Assembly: GCA_905201915.1 (NCBI GenBank)
Contig: CAJKQE010000100.1
Location: 1-7,975 of the forward strand
DNA length: 7,975 nt
Direction of reading: 5' to 3'
Source: an uncultured Lachnospiraceae bacterium
GTDB lineage: Bacteria > Bacillota > Clostridia > Lachnospirales > Lachnospiraceae
In this document: positions 1 through 6,156 of the stretch, piece after piece
Layout: each line of letters starts with the position of its first letter
Numbering within the stretch: the first letter of the stretch is position 1
Program-made: the position numbers and the translations under genes
Notes under the pieces: model-generated
Told to the model about the DNA's origin: nothing
The model's input: the letters and a program-made list of their open reading frames with translations, nothing else
The model's database searches: none

Positions 1-509
1 AGGAAAAAGAACAGGTAGAAAAAGAGAGAGATGCAGTAATTAAAAAGACAGAAGTGTTAGAAAAACGATTTTCTGCACTAAATTCAAAAGCTGGACTTGT
101 TGACTCACATGCACGTGAGTATGGATATTATCCGGAAGAATGGCTGCCAGAAGCCGGAACTTTAGAGTCTGCAAAATCTTACAGGAAGAGAATATTTCCT
201 TTGGTGAAAAAAGTTGCGAACATGATACAGGCATTGTATAGCAAATATTTAGAACTGAAAAGCAAAAATCAAAAGCTATCAGATCGAAACCTGGATCTTG
301 AAAATCGTGTAGATCGGTTGCGAGAAGAAGTATCTGTTATAAAGAAAGAGAATGTAGCTTTGTTAAATGTGTCATATGATATGGATCGGGTTGTAGCTGT
401 TTTGGGAAAAAATAAGGTCAAGGAAGCAATAGAAGTTGCAAAGCATTTGGAACAGGCAAATGCAAAACAAAACATCAAGAAGAAACGTATAGACAGAGAT
501 GGTAGATAG
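1..509 (+). CDS. C-terminal part of a coiled-coil protein, probably a Pre/Mob (MobV-type) plasmid mobilization relaxase
   Basis: The frame is open from the left edge (first full codon at 3) to a TAG at 507-509, so 168 residues of a longer protein are present. A GTG at 54 lies inside this open frame and has no ribosome binding site before it, so it is probably not the start. The visible part is highly charged. It begins with a Glu/Lys-rich stretch, has a short GYYPEEWLP segment, then a long heptad-rich coiled coil (about window residues 85-135), and ends in a basic tail (KKKRIDRDGR). Mob/Pre relaxases of small Firmicutes plasmids and integrative mobilizable elements have this kind of C-terminus: a coiled coil, then a conserved patch like VVAVLGKNKVKEAIE, then a basic tail. 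The catalytic N-terminal domain with its histidine motifs would lie outside the window, so the assignment rests on the tail alone. Other coiled-coil proteins, such as a phage or structural protein, remain possible. Confidence 0.5.
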   Translation, partial: EKEQVEKERDAVIKKTEVLEKRFSALNSKAGLVDSHAREYGYYPEEWLPEAGTLESAKSYRKRIFPLVKKVANMIQALYSKYLELKSKNQKLSDRNLDLENRVDRLREEVSVIKKENVALLNVSYDMDRVVAVLGKNKVKEAIEVAKHLEQANAKQNIKKKRIDRDGR

Positions 510-1064
510 AGGGGAATGAGTTATTATAATGCTAAGTTAGAAAGAACCCAGTAAATACAAGGGTTTCGCTGACTTTTGTCCTACGAAAAAATGAGAAATA
601 CCATGATGATTTTGATGATGAGTATCGGTATCCGAGTCAAAATTGAGTGGTGAAATGGAGGTTTGCAATAATATAACTCACGGTACTTAGAATATAATAT
701 ATTGATTGCCTATGTGATGTGGATTTCTTTCCCGCCCGGAAGAGTGATATGTCATGTAGCAATGATGTGAGTTGTTGTAGATGGATAAATGAATAGTTTG
801 TTCTAGCTAACTATGCTTTCATTGTAGCGGATATAGAGAACTGTTATAATAGAAATATAAAGAAATAGGTAAATCGGAATTTCGTACATTTTTGAAATGC
901 AATGCAGATGAGAAAGATCTGGATGAGCAGTTTGCAAAGGTATGAAACCAAGCCTGCCCTGATCGGATATACGGTGGAAGCCGAGTTTATCCGGCAAGCC
1001 ATAACCGGGGCAGCCATACGTCCCATAGAGTAGTGTGATTTTCAATAATAAAACGATATAAGAT
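510..1064. other. Gene-poor gap with decayed coding remnants
   Basis: About 555 bases lie between the mobilization-like gene and the stop codon of the AraC-type regulator. No frame on either strand has a start with a ribosome binding site followed by a convincing protein. The left part (510-850) is AT-rich and stop-dense. It contains a short acidic frame around 596-643 (KYHDDFDDEYRYPSQN, then a stop) that looks protein-like but has no recognisable family. The right part (about 940-1030) is visibly richer in G and C than its surroundings and carries the protein-like remnants listed separately. The region looks like eroded mobile-element DNA. No clear terminator for the leftward regulator gene was found in it. 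Confidence 0.5.
853..1033 (+). pseudogene. Frameshifted remnant of an unidentified protein
   Basis: Two adjacent + frames look protein-like. The first runs from 853 and reads KSEFRTFLKCNADEKDLDEQ before a TGA at 943-945. The second, offset by one base, is open across the same stop and reads KPALIGYTVEAEFIRQ onward to a TAG at 1031-1033. Together they suggest one ancestral coding sequence of about 60 residues broken by a frameshift near 930-945. There is no start codon with a ribosome binding site. I do not recognise the family. The reverse-strand frames over the same bases are longer, but they are rich in unusual residue runs and also lack ribosome binding sites. It could instead be chance open frame in a GC-richer patch. 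Confidence 0.3.
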
Positions 1065-2117
1065 TTATTTTTGATTACGAAACGAACTTGGCATCATTCC
1101 ATAGTGATTTTTGAACTGTTTATAAAAATGGGTACGGTTTTTAAAGCCAAGCTGAAATGCAATCTCAGAAATCGAGAGATCCGTTTCTTTGAGCAGATCA
1201 ATGGCCTTCGTTAAGCGATAGTTCATACAATAACTAGATAAGTTTAAATTGCTGTATTTTTTGATAATCCGATTGATATAATCTCCGCTATAATGCAATT
1301 TTGTTTCTAGTTCACTACGTGAAATCAATCCGTTGGAATCTTCTATCATATGGGTTGCTCTGGAAAAAATTAAAAAGTCGTTGTTGTAATCTAATTTCAC
1401 ATGAGTTGTGTGAAAAGCTGTTGTATCACATATAAGTCCTAAAATATTGCAAATATATCCGTCAATCAGATGGGAACTCCCAAAGGTAGGAGAAAGCATA
1501 GTTTTTGAGATGCTTTCTCCGTTTTTATACATACAGCGATGTGCAAAATCATTTCCTTGTACCGGAAATATATCAAGGAATTGCTTGTTAGACAGAACAT
1601 CATTATTTTCACTTTCTTGCAAGAATTTTAAGATTGGACTGTCCAGTATCTCCTGTTCTTCTGCAAAATAGAGATTGTGCGTCTCTTTTATCATCTTAGT
1701 GATATATTCCTTGGATAGATTGAGAAAAAATACACGGAAGTTTCCATCAAATCTTTCGGCATGTCTCAAATTTCGGTTAACGATACATCCTGAACCTTTG
1801 GGATAGATACGGATAGTATTTTCAATAGAGTTTGTTACAGTCCCGTCTAAAACATACATGAATTCATAGAAATCATGTTGATGTAACACTCGATTTTGAC
1901 TTGTGAAGATTGTGCTGATGTTTGGAACAATTGTGTGTTTAATGTCAGTCGGGGTAAAATTAGTCAAACTGATATATTCATTTACTTCATCCTTATAATA
2001 GGTCTCTAATACGAAACTAAATGGTGTTTCTAAATGATAATATTGATTAAAATGACTTTCTCTTCCATAGATAGTTAATGCATTTTTATAATCTTTATTA
2101 AATGATATTTTCGGCAT
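1065..2117 (-). CDS. AraC-family transcriptional regulator, probable galactan/galacto-oligosaccharide sensor
   Basis: A 350-residue cytoplasmic regulator divergent from the sugar operon. The N-terminal half has an AraC-type cupin sensor domain: a histidine-rich strand QNRVLHQHDFYEFMYVLDG at about residues 74-92, then IYPKGSGCIVNRNLRHAE at 104-121. The C-terminal 100 residues (about 248-348) are the AraC/XylS DNA-binding domain with two helix-turn-helix units. The first is around 265-288 (ISRSELETKLHYSGDYINRI) and the second around 315-340 (SISEIAFQLGFKNRTHFYKQ), followed by the family's closing G-x-x-P-x-x-[FY]-R pattern (GMMPSSFR). The ATG at 2117 is chosen because GAGGTG lies 5 bases before it. 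The in-frame ATG at 2219 would add 34 poorly conserved-looking residues, has no ribosome binding site, and would place coding sequence across the divergent promoter. Family members with this layout usually activate the adjacent sugar operon when ligand binds. The ligand here is inferred from the neighbours, not seen. Confidence 0.9.
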   Translation of the reverse strand: MPKISFNKDYKNALTIYGRESHFNQYYHLETPFSFVLETYYKDEVNEYISLTNFTPTDIKHTIVPNISTIFTSQNRVLHQHDFYEFMYVLDGTVTNSIENTIRIYPKGSGCIVNRNLRHAERFDGNFRVFFLNLSKEYITKMIKETHNLYFAEEQEILDSPILKFLQESENNDVLSNKQFLDIFPVQGNDFAHRCMYKNGESISKTMLSPTFGSSHLIDGYICNILGLICDTTAFHTTHVKLDYNNDFLIFSRATHMIEDSNGLISRSELETKLHYSGDYINRIIKKYSNLNLSSYCMNYRLTKAIDLLKETDLSISEIAFQLGFKNRTHFYKQFKNHYGMMPSSFRNQK

Positions 2118-2122
2118 ATAAG

Positions 2123-2128
2123 CACCTC
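2123..2128 (-). promoter_or_regulatory. Ribosome binding site of the AraC-family gene
   Basis: GAGGTG on the minus strand, five bases upstream of the ATG at 2117. It decides the start against the upstream in-frame ATG at 2219, which lacks any such site. Confidence 0.7.
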
Positions 2129-2148
2129 GATTCCCAGATATGTTACAA

Positions 2149-2154
2149 AGTATA
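2149..2154 (-). promoter_or_regulatory. Possible -10 box for the AraC-family gene
   Basis: The minus strand reads TATACT here, about 32 bases before the ATG at 2117, which would give a short leader. No good -35 hexamer is found 16-18 bases upstream, so the promoter would be weak or dependent on an activator. It overlaps the ATATCAT element at 2152-2158, which would allow autoregulation by the regulator itself. AT-rich sequence makes chance matches likely. Confidence 0.3.
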
Positions 2155-2178
2155 TCATATTCCACCAATAAATGATAT
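2152..2178. promoter_or_regulatory. Inverted repeat, candidate AraC-type operator upstream of the operon promoter
   Basis: ATATCAT at 2152-2158 faces its exact reverse complement ATGATAT at 2172-2178, with 13 bases between and 20 bases from start to start, about two helical turns. Relative to the predicted start point near 2213 it spans roughly -61 to -35, the usual place for an activator touching RNA polymerase at the -35 box. Further copies of the heptamer lie at 2102-2108 (inside the regulator gene) and 2213-2219. AraC proteins bind paired half-sites, commonly as direct repeats; an inverted pair is less usual, so the binding protein is an inference. Confidence 0.4.
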
Positions 2179-2206
2179 TGTTGACGAATAATAATTACGA
2201 TATGAT
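2178..2206 (+). promoter_or_regulatory. Sigma-A-type promoter of the sugar operon
   Basis: TTGTTG (2178-2183), a spacer of 17 bases, then TATGAT (2201-2206): four of six matches to the -35 consensus and five of six to the -10. Transcription would begin near 2213, giving a leader of about 60 bases before the ATG at 2274. The weaker -35 fits a promoter needing an activator. TTGACG at 2181 is a better -35 hexamer, but it sits only 14 bases from TATGAT, so it is less likely. Confidence 0.55.
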
Positions 2207-2221
2207 TGAAACATATCATAT
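2200..2221. repeat. Inverted repeat over the -10 box and start point
   Basis: ATATGAT (2200-2206) and ATCATAT (2215-2221) are exact reverse complements separated by 8 bases. The right arm lies within ATATCATAT (2213-2221), a 9-base direct copy of 2152-2160, 61 bases away. Binding here would cover the -10 box and start point and so would be expected to repress. The arms are AT-rich, so part of this may be chance. Confidence 0.35.
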
Positions 2222-2226
2222 AGAGA

Positions 2227-2236
2227 GCTCATGAGC
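2227..2236. promoter_or_regulatory. Perfect 10-base palindrome in the operon leader
   Basis: GCTCATGAGC is its own reverse complement and lies about 14-23 bases downstream of the predicted start point. Having no loop, it cannot fold as an RNA hairpin, so a dimeric DNA-binding protein is the more natural reading. It has a higher GC content than the surrounding leader. No regulator can be assigned from the sequence, and a single 10-base palindrome can occur by chance. Confidence 0.25.
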
Positions 2237-2258
2237 CGGCAAAATGGGCATAACATTT

Positions 2259-2265
2259 AAGGAGG
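2259..2265 (+). promoter_or_regulatory. Ribosome binding site of the GPH symporter gene
   Basis: AAGGAGG, eight bases before the ATG at 2274. It decides the start in favour of 2274 over the in-frame ATG at 2244, which has no such site and would place this element inside the coding region. Confidence 0.85.
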
Positions 2266-2273
2266 AAGTTACA

Positions 2274-3656
2274 ATGGGAGAGAATGCTTCGCAAAAAAAA
2301 TATTTAAAGTTTTATCAAAAGTTAGCTTATGGATCTGGTGATCTTGCATCAAACTGTAGTTATGGATTAGTTTCCAGCTTTTTGTTGTTGTATCTTACAA
2401 GTGTAATGGGAATGAATAGTGCTGTGATTGGTACATTGATGTTGGTATCCAAGTGTGTGGACGGAGTTACAGATGTGTTCTTTGGGAATATAATTGACCG
2501 AACACATTCTAAAATGGGAAAAGCCAGACCGTGGATGTTATATGCACAAATTGGTGTATCAGGTTGTTTGGCACTGCTTTTCTCAGTTCCGGCAGGAATG
2601 GGAAGAACTGCACAGTATGCATATTTCTTCGTATTTTATACCTGTTTAAATGCAATTTTTTATACAGCGAATGGTATTGCATATTCATCATTGACTGCAT
2701 TGATTACAAAAAACCCAAATGAAAGAGTTCAACTTGGTTCATTCCGTTTCATGTTTGCAGTTGTAACAAATATTGTATTAGGATTTGCAGTAACTTCTGC
2801 AGTAAGTGCTTTTGGTGGTGGTGCAAATGGATGGAGAATGGTTGCTATTGTATTTGCAATAATTGCACTTGTTGTAAATACCATCAGTGTTCTTGCTGTG
2901 AAAGAACTTCCGGATGAGGAAGTAACTGTGAAAGAGGACGGAAAATCAGCTGAAGATAAATTAAGTTTTCTGGATACAATTAAAGTCCTTTTGAAAAATA
3001 AATATTATCTGATGATTGTTGCTATTTACATTGTGTATTATATTATGAGCAATCTTGTTACAGGATCAGGTGTTTTCTTTGCAACATATTATCTTGGAAA
3101 TGAAGGAATTTATGGATTACTAAATATGATGAAAATGTTTCCGGTAATCTTTGCATTAATTATTGCACCGTTCATTATTAAAAAAGTCGGTAATATGCAG
3201 AAGGTAAATACATGGGCATATGGCATCAGTTGTGTACTTGGCATTCCACTGATTTATGCTGCAGTAACGAAAAATATCACACTTTTTCTCATTATTCTTT
3301 TCGTAAAAGGCGTATTTGCAGGATTCCTCAGTGGCTCATTGAATGCGTTTATTGCAGAGGCCAGTGCTTACACAACAAGAACAACTGGAATTCGCATGGA
3401 AGGAACGATGTACTCTTGTTCTTCTCTCGGTGTTAAAATCGGTGGTGGAATCGGTACAGCTGCAGTGGGCTGGTTATTAGCAGTGGGCGGATTTGTAAAT
3501 GATGCCGCTGTTCAGACAGCAGGAGCGACAAATATGATTTTATGGATATATCTGATCATTCCGGTTCTCATCGGTGTGCTGATTACATATTTACTTTCCA
3601 GACTTGATGTAGAAAAAGCAAATCAGAAATGGGATGAAGAACATCAGAATGTATAG
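2274..3656 (+). CDS. GPH-family sugar:cation symporter (MelB-like, major facilitator superfamily)
   Basis: A 460-residue inner-membrane transporter of normal family length, with about 12 hydrophobic segments. The family signature follows the second helix: D63-GVTD-VFFG-x3-DRTHSKMGKARPW (residues 63-87), the loop and acidic helix that carry cation-coupling aspartates in MelB. A charged central loop (about 208-232) separates two six-helix halves. The GPH-type segment EGTMYSCSSLGVKIGGGIG is at about 376-394, and the protein ends in a charged cytoplasmic tail. GPH symporters move glycosides, pentosides or hexuronides with Na+ or H+. Beside a secreted galactanase and a cytoplasmic GH2 enzyme, the likely cargo is beta-1,4-galactobiose or a slightly longer galacto-oligosaccharide, but the residues do not prove it. 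This is the first gene of the operon. Its stop overlaps the ribosome binding site of the next gene. Confidence 0.9.
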   Translation: MGENASQKKYLKFYQKLAYGSGDLASNCSYGLVSSFLLLYLTSVMGMNSAVIGTLMLVSKCVDGVTDVFFGNIIDRTHSKMGKARPWMLYAQIGVSGCLALLFSVPAGMGRTAQYAYFFVFYTCLNAIFYTANGIAYSSLTALITKNPNERVQLGSFRFMFAVVTNIVLGFAVTSAVSAFGGGANGWRMVAIVFAIIALVVNTISVLAVKELPDEEVTVKEDGKSAEDKLSFLDTIKVLLKNKYYLMIVAIYIVYYIMSNLVTGSGVFFATYYLGNEGIYGLLNMMKMFPVIFALIIAPFIIKKVGNMQKVNTWAYGISCVLGIPLIYAAVTKNITLFLIILFVKGVFAGFLSGSLNAFIAEASAYTTRTTGIRMEGTMYSCSSLGVKIGGGIGTAAVGWLLAVGGFVNDAAVQTAGATNMILWIYLIIPVLIGVLITYLLSRLDVEKANQKWDEEHQNV

Positions 3657-3659
3657 GAG
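3655..3659 (+). promoter_or_regulatory. Ribosome binding site of the GH2 gene, overlapping the symporter stop codon
   Basis: AGGAG shares bases with the TAG stop (3654-3656) of the symporter gene and lies nine bases before the ATG at 3669. The overlap suggests translational coupling of transporter and glycosidase. Confidence 0.75.
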
Positions 3660-3668
3660 CAGTGTGTT

Positions 3669-6152
3669 ATGGAAAAAATAAAGTTACTAGATAATTGGAA
3701 ATTCTGTAAAGGGGTGGTTTCCTCATTGAAAATCATGGAGATGTCTGGAAAGGCACCGGAGGTTGTGACCTTACCGCATGATGCAATGATTTATGAGAAA
3801 CGTACCAAAGAGACAAAGAATGGAAGCCAGACAGGATTTTATCCAGGTGGAATTTATACATACTTTAAAGACATTGATGTGCCAGAAGAATGGGAAAACA
3901 GAGCTGCTATTCTGGAATTTGAGGGGATATATGAAACAGCAATGGTATATGTGAATGGGGCATTGGCGGCTACAAACCTGTATGGATACTCAGGATTCTT
4001 TGTGGATTTGAAACCATATTTGAATTACGGACAGATGAACCAGATTAAAGTCATTGCAGATAACTCAGCAGAAGAAAACTCCAGATGGTATTCTGGAAGT
4101 GGAATTTATCGAGATGTCAATCTATATCTTGGAGGATCCACTTATATTCCGCCGGAAGGTGTGAAAATTACAACGATATCTGCAGATGAAAAAATGGCAA
4201 GGTTGGAATTAGCTGTTCAGATAGAAAACATCTCCGAAGATTCCAGAGCAGATGAAGCTCAAGTGGATATTTATTATGAAGGAGCAGTAATTTGTAGTTG
4301 TAAGAAAGAAATCACAGATGAGGAATGTGGACTAAAACAGTTCACATGGAATGTGGAGATTGAACATCCACACTTATGGGATACAGAATATCCAAATCTC
4401 TATCAAATAGAAGTTACTCTTTTGAAGAATGGAGAAATTCTTGATAAACAGAAGGAACATTTTGGAATCAGAACCATTTATGTAGATGGAAAACACGGGT
4501 TCTGCCTAAATGGAAAGTCATTGAATCTGCGGGGAACTTGTTTGCATCATGATAATGGAATTATTGGTGCAGCAACGATATATGATGCGGAACGAAGAAA
4601 GATTCGTATTATCAAAGAAGCAGGATTTAACAGTATTAGAAGTTCTCATCATCCAATCAGCAAGGCAATGCTGGATATCTGTGATGAAATGGGGATTATC
4701 GTTATGGATGAACTGTTTGATATGTGGACGGTTCATAAAAACAGCCATGATTTTGCCTTACATTTCTTAGATGAATGGGAAAAAGTTACGACCAGAATGG
4801 TAAACAAGGACTATAACCATCCGTGTGTAGCAATCTATTCCATCGGAAATGAAATATCCGAGCTCGGAACAACGCGTGGAGTTGAAATCAGCCGGATGCT
4901 TTGTAAGAAACTACATGAACTAGATGATACACGATTTACGACTTGTGGCGTGAATGGGTTAAATGCGGCAGGAGCCAGACTATTTGAAATTATGAGAGAT
5001 GTGGCTCCATTGATTAAACGAAAAGATGAAGGGAATAGCGGTGACAATCAAGGGCAATCCATGGGAAGCAATGCACTCAATGGAATCATGGAGTTCATGT
5101 CTGGTGAGGCAGGAGACGCATTTGCAGCACATCCTAAATTATCAGAAGCTATTGCAGGAGTAAGTGATGCGACAGATATTGTAGGATTAAATTACATGAC
5201 AGGACGCCATGTGTTAGAGGCACAGCTACATCCGAATAAAGCGGTAGTGGGAACGGAAACATTTCCAGCAGATATATTCAGATTGTGGACATTGGTAGAG
5301 GATTATTCTCATATTATAGGAGATTTTACCTGGACAGGATATGATTATCTCGGAGAAGCAGGCTGTGGTATTTTTTATTACGATGGAACAAAGAATTTTG
5401 GCAGTGTCTATCCGGATCGTCTGGCATATATTGGGGATATCACAATTACAGGGGTACGAAGACCAATCAGTTATTATCGTGAAGTTGTATATGGATTAAG
5501 GCATGAACCATATATTGCGGTTGAACGAGTTGATCGTAATGGACAGACTCCATCGAAAACTCCGTGGATGTTTAAAGATAATATTTCCAGCTGGACGTGG
5601 ACTGGATACGAAGGTACTTCTGCAAGTGTCGATGTCTATTCTGACGCAGAAGAAGTAGAACTCTTTCTGAACGATGAGAGTCTGGGGAGAAAAAAAGCTG
5701 GAAAAGAAAACCAATATATGGCTGAATTTACCGTGCCGTATCAAGCAGGAACATTGATGGCAATTGACTATGTGAATGGAATGGAACGGGGACGATATTC
5801 ATTGGAAACAGCTAAGAAATCAACAACTCTTGATGTGAAAATGGATAAAAAAGTGCTTACTGCCAATGGACAAGATCTGTGTTATCTGAACATTACGCTT
5901 TGTGATGAAAGTGGAAAAACGAACCAGCAAGAAATAAAACAGATTACGGTATCTGTTGATGGTGCAGGTAAATTACAAGGTCTTGGAAGTAGTAATCCGT
6001 CTAATGAAGAAGATTATTTTGACAGATGTTGTAATACATTTGATGGAGATGCGATGGCATGTGTAAGAGCCGGACATGAATCTGGAATCATTACAGTAAC
6101 AATTTCAGCAAATGGATGCGAAGATGTAGTAAGAAAAATAGAAGTGAGGTAG
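3669..6152 (+). CDS. Cytoplasmic glycoside hydrolase family 2 enzyme, beta-galactosidase type
   Basis: An 827-residue enzyme without signal peptide, expected to release galactose from imported galactosides. Domain order: GH2 sugar-binding jelly roll (about 1-160, with the signature RWYSGSGIYRDVNL at 139-152), Ig-like domain (about 165-268), TIM barrel (about 270-610), a DUF4982-like beta domain (about 635-705, containing EVELFLNDESLG), and a last beta-sandwich (about 715-827). The predicted acid/base is E395 in SIGNE (codon at 4851). The predicted nucleophile is E530 in VVGTETF (codon at 5256). Barrel motifs LRGTCLHHD (288-295) and RSSHHP (324-329) also fit. After the nucleophile comes GDITITGVRRPISYYRE (589-605), as in beta-galactosidases of this subgroup. 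The N-x-K motif of GH2 beta-glucuronidases is not seen. Exact specificity (beta-1,4-galactobiose, lactose or another beta-galactoside) is inferred from context. The stop is four bases before the next start. Confidence 0.88.
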   Translation: MEKIKLLDNWKFCKGVVSSLKIMEMSGKAPEVVTLPHDAMIYEKRTKETKNGSQTGFYPGGIYTYFKDIDVPEEWENRAAILEFEGIYETAMVYVNGALAATNLYGYSGFFVDLKPYLNYGQMNQIKVIADNSAEENSRWYSGSGIYRDVNLYLGGSTYIPPEGVKITTISADEKMARLELAVQIENISEDSRADEAQVDIYYEGAVICSCKKEITDEECGLKQFTWNVEIEHPHLWDTEYPNLYQIEVTLLKNGEILDKQKEHFGIRTIYVDGKHGFCLNGKSLNLRGTCLHHDNGIIGAATIYDAERRKIRIIKEAGFNSIRSSHHPISKAMLDICDEMGIIVMDELFDMWTVHKNSHDFALHFLDEWEKVTTRMVNKDYNHPCVAIYSIGNEISELGTTRGVEISRMLCKKLHELDDTRFTTCGVNGLNAAGARLFEIMRDVAPLIKRKDEGNSGDNQGQSMGSNALNGIMEFMSGEAGDAFAAHPKLSEAIAGVSDATDIVGLNYMTGRHVLEAQLHPNKAVVGTETFPADIFRLWTLVEDYSHIIGDFTWTGYDYLGEAGCGIFYYDGTKNFGSVYPDRLAYIGDITITGVRRPISYYREVVYGLRHEPYIAVERVDRNGQTPSKTPWMFKDNISSWTWTGYEGTSASVDVYSDAEEVELFLNDESLGRKKAGKENQYMAEFTVPYQAGTLMAIDYVNGMERGRYSLETAKKSTTLDVKMDKKVLTANGQDLCYLNITLCDESGKTNQQEIKQITVSVDGAGKLQGLGSSNPSNEEDYFDRCCNTFDGDAMACVRAGHESGIITVTISANGCEDVVRKIEVR
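6146..6150 (+). promoter_or_regulatory. Ribosome binding site of the GH53 gene, inside the GH2 gene
   Basis: GAGGT lies in the last codons of the GH2 gene, six bases before the ATG at 6157. This placement ties translation of the galactanase to that of the preceding gene. It is weaker than the site at 2259-2265. Confidence 0.55.
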
Positions 6153-6156
6153 CGGC

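Noticed and set aside
545..565. AACCC...GGGTT stem after the mobilization-like gene
   Set aside because: Five base pairs with an 11-base loop and no direct T-run is too weak to call a terminator or recombination site.
803..1045. Two overlapping minus-strand reading frames of 60-80 codons
   Set aside because: Neither has a ribosome binding site or a family-like motif; the + strand frames over the same bases look more like protein.
2118..2219. Longer AraC-family protein starting at the ATG at 2219
   Set aside because: It has no ribosome binding site, and the extra 34 residues run through the divergent promoter and repeat region; the ATG at 2117 has GAGGTG at proper distance.
2244..2273. Longer symporter starting at the ATG at 2244
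   Set aside because: The AAGGAGG element lies downstream of this ATG and is spaced correctly only for 2274.
2118..2273. Catabolite-repression (cre) site in the divergent promoter region
   Set aside because: No sequence there fits the cre consensus closely enough to report.
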